Shown piece by piece: positions 1 through 7,874 of a stretch of DNA of 64,000 nt. The notes below the pieces were generated by a model. It ran no database searches. It was not told where the DNA came from and saw nothing but the letters and a program-made list of their open reading frames with translations. Position 1 is the first letter of the stretch, and every line of letters begins with the position of its first letter. The DNA comes from JAJPIG01 sp035531675 (GTDB lineage Bacteria; Desulfobacterota; Binatia; Binatales; Binataceae). The stretch covers positions 124,001 to 188,000 of the forward strand of contig DATKSL010000041.1 of assembly GCA_035531675.1 (NCBI GenBank), given 5' to 3'. Both the position numbers and the translations under genes were made by a program.

Positions 1-17
1 GATGCGGCGCGCGGCGT

Positions 18-3000
18 TCAGTGGAAGTCGTGCGAGCGGGGCAGGGCGTCCGGGGCGAGTTTGACGCGGGCGAAGCGGCGCGCGCGAATCGACATCACGC
101 CCTCCTGCTTCTGCAGCACGCCTTCGATCCACAGCACTGCGGCGCCGCTGAGCAGTGCGCGATGCCGATGAAACAGCGGCGGCGTCACGATCGCATTGGC
201 AATCCCGGTTTCGTCCTCGAGCGTCAGGAAGAAGAAGCCCTTGGCGGTGCCGGGGCGCTGGCGCACGATCACCACGCCGGCGGTCCGCACCGTCTGGCCG
301 TCGTGCGCCGCGGCCAGCTCGGCCGCGCTCATCACCCCGGCCCGGCGCAGGCGCTCGCGCAGATGTGCCATCAGATGCGGGCCGGCCGTAACGCCGGTTG
401 CAGTGTAGTCGGCGAGTGTCTGTTCAAGCGGCGACATCGCGGCGAGCGCCGGTTGCCCGGCGGCCGACGGCTCGACGCCCGCCAGCAGGCTCTGCGGATC
501 GCGTTCCACCGCCGCCACCTGCCATAACGCTTCGCGGCGCTTGAGTCCGAAGGCGCTGAAGGCGCCGCCATACGCCAGCGCATCGAGCTCGCGTCGTCCC
601 GGTCCGATGCGGGCGGCAAAATCGGCGATCGATCGGAACGGACGCGCGGCGCGGGCGTGCTCGACGCGCCGGCCGAAATCCTCACGCAGGCCGCCGACGT
701 ATCGAAGCCCGAGCCGTAGCGCGTGATCCTCAAGCGTGCAATTCCAGCCCGAGCGCGTCACGTCGATCGGCCTTACGCCTACGCCGTGGCGCTCGGCGTC
801 CTTCACCAGGGTCGAAGGATGGTAGAAGCCGAGCGGATAGCAGTTGAGCATGGCGGCGAAAAACTCAGCCGGGAAATGACATTTCAGATAGGCGGATGCA
901 TACGCGATCAGCGCAAAACTGGCGGCGTGCGATTCGGGGAAACCGTAGAGCGCGAACGAAGTGATCGATTGCACGATCTGATCGGCGGCCGCCCCGGTAA
1001 TTCCGTTGCGCGCCATCCCGGCGCGCAGCCGCTGTTCGATCTTTTCCATCCGCTCCGCCGAGCGCTTGAAGCCCATCGCGCGGCGCAGCTCCTCGGCCTC
1101 GCCGCCGCTGAACCCGGCCACCGCCATCGCCATCCGTAGGATCTGTTCCTGGAACAGCGGCACGCCCAGCGTGCGCCGCAGGATCGGCTCGAGTGCGGGA
1201 TGGGCGTAGCGGACCGGCACCCGTCCGGCGCGGCGGTCGAGATAGGGATGGACCATGCGGCCGACGATCGGGCCGGGGCGGATGATCGCGACTTCGACCA
1301 CCAGGTCGTAAAAACACCGCGGCTTCATCCGCGGCAGCGTCGCCATCTGCGCGCGGCTTTCGACCTGGAACACGCCGATCGTATCGGCCCGCTGCAGCAT
1401 TGCGTAAACCGCCGCATCGTCGGGCGGCAGATGGGCCAGGTCGAGCGCCACGCCGGCGTGCTCCCTGACCAGCGGCAGCGCGGTTTCGAGCACCGCCAGC
1501 ATGCCGAGGCCGAGCAGGTCGATCTTGATAATCCCGAGGTCGGCGCAATCCTCCTTGTCCCACTGAATCACCACCCGCCCGGGCATCGTGGCCGGCTCGA
1601 GCGGCGCGATTTCGTCGATCGGTCCCGCCGCAATCACCATCCCGCCGCTATGCTGGCCGAGATGGCGCGGGAGGCTCTGGATGCGGCGCGTCAGCTCGAC
1701 CAGCATTTCGATTCGCGGCGCGGCGGCGTCGATACCGCCCTGCTTGAGCAGCGCGGCGTAGTCGTCGCGATCGTCGCGGAACTCGTAGGCGCGGGCGAGC
1801 CGCGCCAGCCGCTCGACCTGCTCGGGCGCGAAGCCCAGCACCTTGGCGATCTCGCGCACTGCGCTGCGGGTGCGATAGGTAATGACGTTGGCGGTCATCG
1901 CGGCGCCGCGCTGGCCGTAGCGGCGATAGAGATACTGGATGACGCGCTCGCGCTGCTCGCCGCTCGGCAGGTCGAGATCGATATCCGGCCACTCGCCCCG
2001 CTCCTCGGACAGGAAACGTTCGAACAGCAACTCCATCTTGACGGCGTCGACCGCGGTGATTCCGAGCGCGTAGCAGACCGCGCTGTTGGCGGCCGAGCCG
2101 CGTCCCTGCGCCATGATCCGCTGCTCGCGGCAGAACTGGACGATGTCCCACACGATCAGGAAGTAGCCGGCGAGCCTGAGGCGCGCGATCATGCCGAGCT
2201 CGTGTTCGAGCTGGCGGCGGATACGATCGTCGATCTGCGCCCAGCGATCGCGCGCGCCGGCATAGGTCAGCACCCGCAGGTAGCTGTCGGGGGTCTCGCC
2301 CGGCGGCAGCGGATAATCGGGAAATCGATAGCCGAGATCCTTGAGCGTGAATTCGCAGCGCGCGGCGATTTCCCAACTGGCGGCGAGCGCGCGCGGCAGG
2401 TCGCGGAACAGCGCCGCCATCGCGTCGCGCGGCTTCAGGTAGCGCTCGGCATTCGCCCACAGCGCCCGCCCGGCGGCTTCCAGAGTGGTCTTGAGCCGGA
2501 TACAGGTGAGCACGTCGAGCAGTGCGCGGTTTTTTTCGCCGCCCTCGCTCGCCCTGCCGTCGACAGGTGAGAAGCAGACCTCGTTGGTGGCGACGGTCGG
2601 GACGCCGGCGGCGTCGGCCAGCGCCAGCAGCTTGCGGTTGAGACGCTCCTCGTCGGGATCGAGATGGCGCTGCAGATCGATGAACAGGTTGCCGCGACCG
2701 AAGATCGCACCGAGCCGATCCAGCAGCGGCCGCGGTTCTTCGCCGCGCACCAGGCTCCGCGCCAGCGGACTGCGGACGCCGCCGGCCAGGCAGATCAGGC
2801 CGGCGCCGAAGCGTTCGAGATCGTCGAGCGTGAGCCGCGCCGCATCCTTGGCCGGATATTTTGGCGGCGCCTCGTCGTCGCCGGTCGCGTCGGGCGAGGC
2901 GGAGGATTTCGCTCGCGACGCCGGCGGCGCCTCGAGTGGGCGCAGCTTGGCGGCGGTGATCATGCGGCAGAGATTCTTGTAGCGTTCGCGATCGGGCACC

Positions 3001-3239
3001 AGCAGGTAGAGGCGGCTGTCGTCCTCCAGCGTCAGCTCGGCACCGACGATCGCTTTGAGCCCGGCCCGCGCCGCGGCGTGATAAAAGCGCGGCGCGCCGT
3101 AAAGTCCGTCGCGATCGCCCAGTGCGATCGCCGGATAACCGAGCGCGGCAGCGCGATCGACCAGCTCCTCGGGCAGCGCGGCCCCCTCGAGAAAGCTGAA
3201 AGCGCTGCGGGCGCGCAACTCGACGTAGCGCTCAGTCAT
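18..3239 (-). CDS. dnaE2: Error-prone DNA polymerase DnaE2 (ImuC)
   Basis: C-family polymerase, about 1073 aa, the catalytic subunit of the damage-induced translesion mutasome. An N-terminal PHP domain (first ~300 residues) contains a low-complexity insert rich in A, S and P. The palm follows with the GRGSAAN and PDIDLDLPSG motifs that carry the catalytic aspartates. A C-terminal OB-fold includes GFFFLTLEDETG. I chose the ATG at 3239 (MTERYVELRARSAF): it matches the usual family start and overlaps the imuB stop by 8 bp, whereas the upstream extension to 3353 is only low-complexity read-through inside imuB. Length and the absence of an epsilon-binding extension fit DnaE2 rather than replicative DnaE1. 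Translational coupling with imuB is likely. Confidence 0.95.
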   Translation of the reverse strand: MTERYVELRARSAFSFLEGAALPEELVDRAAALGYPAIALGDRDGLYGAPRFYHAAARAGLKAIVGAELTLEDDSRLYLLVPDRERYKNLCRMITAAKLRPLEAPPASRAKSSASPDATGDDEAPPKYPAKDAARLTLDDLERFGAGLICLAGGVRSPLARSLVRGEEPRPLLDRLGAIFGRGNLFIDLQRHLDPDEERLNRKLLALADAAGVPTVATNEVCFSPVDGRASEGGEKNRALLDVLTCIRLKTTLEAAGRALWANAERYLKPRDAMAALFRDLPRALAASWEIAARCEFTLKDLGYRFPDYPLPPGETPDSYLRVLTYAGARDRWAQIDDRIRRQLEHELGMIARLRLAGYFLIVWDIVQFCREQRIMAQGRGSAANSAVCYALGITAVDAVKMELLFERFLSEERGEWPDIDLDLPSGEQRERVIQYLYRRYGQRGAAMTANVITYRTRSAVREIAKVLGFAPEQVERLARLARAYEFRDDRDDYAALLKQGGIDAAAPRIEMLVELTRRIQSLPRHLGQHSGGMVIAAGPIDEIAPLEPATMPGRVVIQWDKEDCADLGIIKIDLLGLGMLAVLETALPLVREHAGVALDLAHLPPDDAAVYAMLQRADTIGVFQVESRAQMATLPRMKPRCFYDLVVEVAIIRPGPIVGRMVHPYLDRRAGRVPVRYAHPALEPILRRTLGVPLFQEQILRMAMAVAGFSGGEAEELRRAMGFKRSAERMEKIEQRLRAGMARNGITGAAADQIVQSITSFALYGFPESHAASFALIAYASAYLKCHFPAEFFAAMLNCYPLGFYHPSTLVKDAERHGVGVRPIDVTRSGWNCTLEDHALRLGLRYVGGLREDFGRRVEHARAARPFRSIADFAARIGPGRRELDALAYGGAFSAFGLKRREALWQVAAVERDPQSLLAGVEPSAAGQPALAAMSPLEQTLADYTATGVTAGPHLMAHLRERLRRAGVMSAAELAAAHDGQTVRTAGVVIVRQRPGTAKGFFFLTLEDETGIANAIVTPPLFHRHRALLSGAAVLWIEGVLQKQEGVMSIRARRFARVKLAPDALPRSHDFH

Positions 3240-4791
3240 AGATTCCGTCGACGAACCAGCGCCCGCTATGACGATCGCAAAAGGCGCGGTAGACGGCGCC
3301 GTCGCCGAGTGCGAGGTCGTAGTAATCGCGCGCCAGGGCGCGCTCCGCGCCATGCCACCATTCGCCCTCGCGCCGCCATGGCCCGGCGATCGAGACCACC
3401 CGCGCCGCCAGCCGCTGACCGCGGACGAATTCGGGCGTGCCGCGATCGCATAGCACTTCGATCTCCTCGGCCGGCCGGATGGCGCGGATCGTGAGGCGCG
3501 TGAGGTTGCCTGCGGGCGGCGGAAGTTGGGCGGCGACCGCGGCCGGCGGCGCGGGCGCGAAGGCCTGCAGATGCACCGCCTCGGGCCGCCATGAATCCTG
3601 CGGGCCGAGCATCCCGACCCGATCCGGACCGCACAGCGCGGCCAGCCGCGCGAGGGTGGTTTCGAGGCGGCCGGGCACGGGCGTGGGTGGCGTGAAGAGG
3701 TCGCTCTGGGCGGGACGCGGGGCGCGCGCTTCGACGCTAATCGCGATTGCTTCGACCGCGGCGGCCGGCGGCGCCGTCTCGATATTGAGCATGATCAGCG
3801 TGAGCAGCGCGCGGACGTCGAGGGTGGCGGCGGCGATCGCCACCCGGCGCTGATCGCGGCTCCGATCGGCCAGTCCGAACTCGAGCGAGATATCGCCGGC
3901 CACCAGGCCGCGCAGACCTAGGCGATCGACGGTCCGCTCGAGCATCGGGCGGATCAGAAAGCCGAGCGGTTCCAGATGTTCGACGCCGTATTCGAGTTCG
4001 AGCTTCTCGCTGAAAGTTTCGTCCTGACGGCGCGGGACGAACGGGGCGAGGCGCTCGCCGCGCGCCAGCCTGACCAGTTCGAGACCAGCCGCGCCGAGCC
4101 GGCTCGCGACCGCGCGCGGATCGAGCCGCGCGAGATCACCCAGGCGTCGGATTCCCCAGCGCGCCAGGGTCTGTTCGAGATCGCGGCCCGGCGCGCGCTC
4201 GAGATCGAGCACTTCGAGCGGCAGCCAGGCGAGGAAGTCGCGTTCCATGCCGGGCGCAATTACCCGCATCCCGCCGCAGCGCGCGGCCAGGTAGGCGACT
4301 TCCTTGCTGGCGCCGATACCGACCGCAACCTCCAGGCCGACGCGGCGCGCCCGGCCGATCAGCTCGGCGGCTAGCGCGGTTTCCGCGCCACCGCTTGCAG
4401 AGCCATCGAGGGCCTGGTCGGGATCGACAGGTTGCGCCGGATTGAACAGCCGCGCGAGTCCCCCGAGGTCGAGCCAGGCGCGATCCGGCGCCCCCGCCTC
4501 GACCAGCGGCGAAACCGACTCGGCGGCATCGAGCAGCGCCTCGAAGGCCGAGCGTTCGGCCGGCGGTGAACGGCGCGCGATCGGCAGCTCGGGCACGATC
4601 GCGCGGGCCTGCGCCGCGGTCATCCCGACCCGCACGCCGGCGGCGGCGGCCTCAGGCGATACGGCGATCAGCTCGGCATGCGGCGCGGGGTTGGCGCTGA
4701 GCGCGAGCGGCCGTTCGCGCAGTTCGGGATAGGAGCGGAGCATCGCGGCGATCGGCAGATCGGGAATCAGGATGCAGGCGATGCGGCTCAT
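3232..4791 (-). CDS. imuB: ImuB, catalytically inactive Y-family polymerase-like adaptor
   Basis: A 519-aa Y-family-like protein that, in characterised mutasomes, bridges DnaE2, ImuA and the sliding clamp. Aligned by eye to DinB, the first catalytic Asp is replaced (ILIPDLPIAA) and the SIDE motif reads APDRAWLD, with Asp kept but Glu changed to Arg. This fits the known loss of polymerase activity in ImuB. Near residue 370 the peptide QSDLF matches the QxxLF clamp-binding consensus. The gene sits 8 bp downstream of imuA and overlaps dnaE2 by 8 bp, so the three genes form one operon. The start MSRIACILIP is the only sensible one. Confidence 0.93.
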   Translation of the reverse strand: MSRIACILIPDLPIAAMLRSYPELRERPLALSANPAPHAELIAVSPEAAAAGVRVGMTAAQARAIVPELPIARRSPPAERSAFEALLDAAESVSPLVEAGAPDRAWLDLGGLARLFNPAQPVDPDQALDGSASGGAETALAAELIGRARRVGLEVAVGIGASKEVAYLAARCGGMRVIAPGMERDFLAWLPLEVLDLERAPGRDLEQTLARWGIRRLGDLARLDPRAVASRLGAAGLELVRLARGERLAPFVPRRQDETFSEKLELEYGVEHLEPLGFLIRPMLERTVDRLGLRGLVAGDISLEFGLADRSRDQRRVAIAAATLDVRALLTLIMLNIETAPPAAAVEAIAISVEARAPRPAQSDLFTPPTPVPGRLETTLARLAALCGPDRVGMLGPQDSWRPEAVHLQAFAPAPPAAVAAQLPPPAGNLTRLTIRAIRPAEEIEVLCDRGTPEFVRGQRLAARVVSIAGPWRREGEWWHGAERALARDYYDLALGDGAVYRAFCDRHSGRWFVDGIYD

Positions 4792-4799
4792 GGCGACAA

Positions 4800-5588
4800 C
4801 TACCGCGCATCGAAATATTTCGTCTGCGGGGACGCCGGCGAGGGAGCGGGCGCGACGATGCCGGGATCGATCTGCGCCTGCCAGGTTGCGGCGCGTCCGG
4901 CGCCGCCGAGCTTGTTGCGCGCCACCCGGGCGTCGATCGCGCAGCCGTCGAACAGCGCCGGCGCCAGGCGCGAGGGACGGCTGAAACGCGCCTCGCTATG
5001 GATGAGATTCAGGGTCAGCGCGGCGAAGGTGGCGCACATCCGGTGGGCGGCGAGTATCAGCATCGCGGTGGAGGTGCGTTCGGCGCGACGCGCCATCCGC
5101 AACGCGGCGCTGGTCATCAGCGGCAAGGTGCGATCGCCGAAATCGACGACGATCAGACCGAAGCCGCCGGTTTCCAGCACCAGCTCGGCCGCCTTGAGAA
5201 AGTTTTTTTCGAGTTGCCGCGCGCCGCCGGGATGAGAACCGGGGCATCCGACCCACAGCACGCGGGCGAGGTCGACCCCGGCCGCGCGCATGCTCGACGG
5301 GTCGAAGGCGGCGGCGGAATCGATCCAGGCGGCGACTTCGCCGTCGGCGGTGGCGCGGGCGAGGAAGGCCGCGGCGAGCGAGGTTTTGCCGACGCCGGCG
5401 CGGCCGACGATCTCGTTGATACGGCCGCGGACCAGGCCGCCGCCGAGGGCGTCGTCGACCGAGGGCAGTCCGGAGCTCAGGCGATGGGTCTTGCGGGTAA
5501 GCTCGCGGCCACGAAAAACGTAAGGGATTTCAGGTACTTGCGCGCTGTCGAGGGGCGATTCAGCGCGAACTTGGGGAGTGGCCGCCAT
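4800..5588 (-). CDS. imuA: ImuA, RecA-like mutasome protein
   Basis: A 262-aa RecA/SulA-like ATPase and first gene of the imuA-imuB-dnaE2 cassette. A Walker A motif GRAGVGKTS lies near residue 64, and a Walker B-like LIVVDFGD follows near residue 150. ImuA homologues act with ImuB and DnaE2 in DNA-damage-induced mutagenesis, probably by contacting RecA filaments. The ATG at 5588 lies directly downstream of an inverted repeat flanking a TTGACA hexamer. The C-terminus is short and basic, as is usual for the family. Confidence in the family is high because of the operon context. Confidence 0.9.
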   Translation of the reverse strand: MAATPQVRAESPLDSAQVPEIPYVFRGRELTRKTHRLSSGLPSVDDALGGGLVRGRINEIVGRAGVGKTSLAAAFLARATADGEVAAWIDSAAAFDPSSMRAAGVDLARVLWVGCPGSHPGGARQLEKNFLKAAELVLETGGFGLIVVDFGDRTLPLMTSAALRMARRAERTSTAMLILAAHRMCATFAALTLNLIHSEARFSRPSRLAPALFDGCAIDARVARNKLGGAGRAATWQAQIDPGIVAPAPSPASPQTKYFDAR

Positions 5589-5607
5589 CCAGCCACTTTC
5601 GCTTTTT

Positions 5608-5633
5608 CTTCGCTATTTTGTCAAGCGGCGAAG
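5608..5633 (-). promoter_or_regulatory. Inverted repeat over a TTGACA hexamer upstream of imuA
   Basis: CTTCGC-N14-GCGAAG forms 6-bp palindromic arms around a TTGACA (minus strand 5624-5619), about 20 to 45 bp upstream of the imuA start codon. No good -10 hexamer follows at the normal spacing (CGAAAG at 17 bp), so the hexamer may be fortuitous. Its position is where a LexA operator would be expected for an SOS cassette. The sequence matches neither the E. coli (CTGT-N8-ACAG) nor the Bacillus-type (GAAC-N4-GTTC) consensus. Operator function is inference. Confidence 0.35.
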
Positions 5634-5664
5634 TATCCGGCTGTTGATACCAGATCGGGCGGCC

Positions 5665-6633
5665 CTATTTTGGCTCGGTCAGGCTAGTCTTTTCGTTCTG
5701 GTGGTGCTTGTTCTTTTTGGGTTCAGCCGTATAAAACCAGTCCGTTTGTACCTCAAGAGTTCTAGCATCAAAGCTTCCGACCAAGTATCGAAAGCAAAAG
5801 TCTTGTCGATAGGGCCGGTCGAAAACATCATGGAAGCGGACGTACCCCAGAAACGTGAGTTCCAACTTATGCGGCAAGATTTTGTGCCAAGTCTCTGGGG
5901 TCAAATAGAGGCCGGTAATAAAGTTGAGCGATATATCTGCTGGACCGATCACCCGATCACGAATCTCAGGGACGATGGTCTTTTCCCGGGCGCGTTCTTC
6001 GCTGGTCGGCGTATCCCATTGCGTTTTTGCCAGATGAAACCGCGCGCGAACGCCATCGATAATGGCAACGCCCTTCCCGTGGTTCCTCAATTCATAAGAA
6101 ATCTGAAAGTACAACTTGTTACTCGTTGGGGACGGTATTGCATAGGGATAGGAGATGGACTCCGCCCTAATGACCATTTTTGGTGACTTTAAAAATACGT
6201 AGGGCAACTCTACGTTCAGCGCCAGATTAGCGGCTTTTGCACTGTCTTCAGCTGCATTCGCGGCTTGACGAGTAGCGCAGAAAATCAGGAAAGCGGCTAC
6301 GACATTGATAGCACTAACTGCGACCAGCCATTTGTCCACTCGGTCCGAGCTTTTCTGCAGCGCAACCAGTTGCCTCTCTATCTTTCGATAGTTATAGGCC
6401 TCTTCGCTGGCTGCTGGCTTGAATTGTATGGGTTGCGTTGGTTGCAGTCGGGCAGCGTTGTTTTTAGAACGAGTATTTTCGTCTTCGCCGTGCTTATTCT
6501 CGTGCTGGACTTGGGGACTTTGATGTTCAGTTGGCCTTGTACTTGGAACTGGGCTTGCCTTTTGCTCTGCTGCGCCTAACAGCAAGACCGACACGACCAG
6601 GATCAGCAGCAACGATTTTCGTGACCAGGGCAT
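5665..6633 (-). CDS. Hypothetical membrane-anchored protein
   Basis: A 322-aa protein that I do not recognise. From the ATG at 6633 (MPWSRKSLLL, preceded by GAGG at good spacing) it has a signal-like hydrophobic stretch at residues ~4-22. A charged polar linker rich in H, E, N and Q follows, then a second membrane segment near residues 103-122 (WLVAVSAINVVAAFLIF) and a soluble C-terminal half that looks beta-rich. A 15-codon extension to 6678 is possible but less likely. Base composition is clearly lower in GC than the neighbours, suggesting horizontal acquisition. It has the same orientation as imuA but is upstream of it with its own spacing, so it is probably not part of the SOS operon. Confidence 0.6.
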   Translation of the reverse strand: MPWSRKSLLLILVVSVLLLGAAEQKASPVPSTRPTEHQSPQVQHENKHGEDENTRSKNNAARLQPTQPIQFKPAASEEAYNYRKIERQLVALQKSSDRVDKWLVAVSAINVVAAFLIFCATRQAANAAEDSAKAANLALNVELPYVFLKSPKMVIRAESISYPYAIPSPTSNKLYFQISYELRNHGKGVAIIDGVRARFHLAKTQWDTPTSEERAREKTIVPEIRDRVIGPADISLNFITGLYLTPETWHKILPHKLELTFLGYVRFHDVFDRPYRQDFCFRYLVGSFDARTLEVQTDWFYTAEPKKNKHHQNEKTSLTEPK

Positions 6634-6756
6634 CGAGATCGACCTCGGTTGTGAAGTAGCGCGGATGCGCCTGCACATATACCACGAGGATTAATAAGAG
6701 CCAGTAGGGCTCGGGGTGGCGCCGATAGTCAGACAGTCAAGTCGTCAACGGATAAT

Positions 6757-6857
6757 TCAGGTTGTCATTCTGAGCGCAGCGAAGAATCCCGGGATTCTTC
6801 ACGGAGCCTGCCCTGAGCAGAGCCGAAGGGCAGACTCCGTTCAGAATGACAACCTGA
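6757..6857. repeat. Palindromic multi-stem repeat element
   Basis: Terminal arms at 6757-6776 and 6838-6857 are inverted repeats of 20 bp with one mismatch (core GTTGTCATTCTGA). Inside are a perfect 20-bp palindrome at 6781-6800 (GAAGAATCCCGGGATTCTTC) and a third stem CTGCCCT/AGGGCAG at 6808-6833. The TCATTCTGAGCG...GAAGAATC word resembles dispersed extragenic repeats that I recall from Acidobacteria and Chloroflexi genomes. Only one copy is seen here. It lies between two minus-strand genes in a region without coding signal. Confidence 0.7.
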
Positions 6858-6929
6858 CTTGCGCAGAAATTTCCTAGTGCCAAGCGTCGGATAATCGCGA
6901 GGTCAACGGCAACAGAGTGCGGGGTGGGG

Positions 6930-6959
6930 CTCGGAGAGGGGGTGACGCCCCTCTCCGAG
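6930..6959 (-). terminator. Strong hairpin downstream of the small membrane protein gene
   Basis: A perfect 12-bp stem (CTCGGAGAGGGG / CCCCTCTCCGAG) closes a 6-base loop, about 30 bp beyond the stop of the small minus-strand gene at 6988. No T-tract follows on the minus strand, so it is a structural element or non-canonical terminator rather than a classical intrinsic terminator. It could also belong to the dispersed-repeat class. Confidence 0.4.
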
Positions 6960-6987
6960 GCAGGGTGGCGGCGGCGTGCGGGGAGAG

Positions 6988-7158
6988 CTAGGCCGGGCTG
7001 GCTTTTTTGCCGACCGCCCAGAGCATCGTGACGGCCATGAACACCACCACCAACGAAGCCAGATAGTTGGTGCTGAAGCTGTGCGAAACCACTGCTCCGA
7101 GCGTGAACAACGCGAGACTGGCGACTGGTAGATGGCGTAATTTTCTAAGTCTCTGCAT
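6988..7158 (-). CDS. Small hydrophobic membrane protein (56 aa)
   Basis: The ATG at 7158 is preceded by AGGGGG six bases upstream, a convincing SD that decides this start over a longer frame reaching 7245. The product (MQRLRKLRHLP...) has a basic N-terminus and two hydrophobic segments, residues ~10-25 and ~30-50, ending in KKASPA. This suggests a two-helix inner-membrane protein. I recognise no family. It is flanked by the hairpin and palindromic repeat on one side and a long gene-poor stretch on the other. Confidence 0.5.
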   Translation of the reverse strand: MQRLRKLRHLPVASLALFTLGAVVSHSFSTNYLASLVVVFMAVTMLWAVGKKASPA

Positions 7159-7831
7159 TTTGTGCCCCCTCAGTTGGATTGCGAGGTGCTTGCCGGCCGA
7201 GTCTGCCGGCCAGCCGCAATTCCCTCTCGTTTCCGAAGAGAGCAATTCCCGGACCGGCGCGTGCCGAAGGCAAAGCTCAAGAAAAGAGAAAATTGCCCAT
7301 CAAGACGCTGTCGATGCCGGTTCTTTCGATAGCTCCGGACGGCACCGCCAACCGCGCTTGCCATCGAGGACGCGGCACCCGTCGCACGCCGCGCGGCCTC
7401 GAATCGACGGGAATTGTTGTGGCGAACGAAGGGCATCAGACCATGTGCCGGATCTTCAGAGAAATTTTCGGACTCGCGGCAGAGGTTGCCGGACGGGGCG
7501 CGGCGGCGGCGTTGTGGTTGCCCCAATTCACAGGGCTGGCGGATTTATCCGGCCGACTCGGCAGATCGACCAGCCAGGAGACCAGATCGATTTCGACTGT
7601 CGGCGCGGAGTCGCGCTCGCATTGACGATGGATGCGTAAAAAGCTGCTATGAAAAACGGTCGATCGGGTGCCCCCGAGCAGCGCCGGACTGCGGGTTCGG
7701 TTTCTTGCCATGGGGGGTGGAAAAGCAAGACTCACGCCCGCGGCCGCGCGCAACAGGTCCCATCATAGGGCAAAATTGACTTTGAATGCGGAGGCGAAAA
7801 ACCGGCACTGCCAAGCGTGCTTGACGTCTGA
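7159..7831. other. Gene-poor stretch with no convincing gene
   Basis: About 670 bp between the small membrane protein and the helicase. Several overlapping open frames of 60 to 190 codons exist on both strands, but none has recognisable domains or consistent codon bias. The only one with a plausible ribosome-binding site (AAGGG, ATG at 7443, +, 60 codons) looks like low-complexity translation. No tRNA or repeat was seen. Confidence 0.5.
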
Positions 7832-7868
7832 CGCTCGGGCGGCGATCGCCGGTGATCGCCGCCGAGCG
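7832..7868 (-). terminator. Hairpin downstream of the DEAD-box helicase
   Basis: CGCTCGG-GCGGCGATC pairs with GATCGCCGCCGAGCG (one bulged G) around a short loop, 6 bp after the helicase stop codon at 7875. It lacks a U-tract, so termination strength is uncertain. Confidence 0.45.
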
Positions 7869-7874
7869 CAGGGG

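Noticed and set aside
5589..5664. Classical LexA box upstream of imuA
   Set aside because: Neither CTGT-N8-ACAG nor GAAC-N4-GTTC is present; only the unusual CTTCGC palindrome was noted.
7170..7753. Overlapping frames on both strands in the gene-poor stretch
   Set aside because: No domains, no consistent codon bias and no clear SD except a weak one at 7443.
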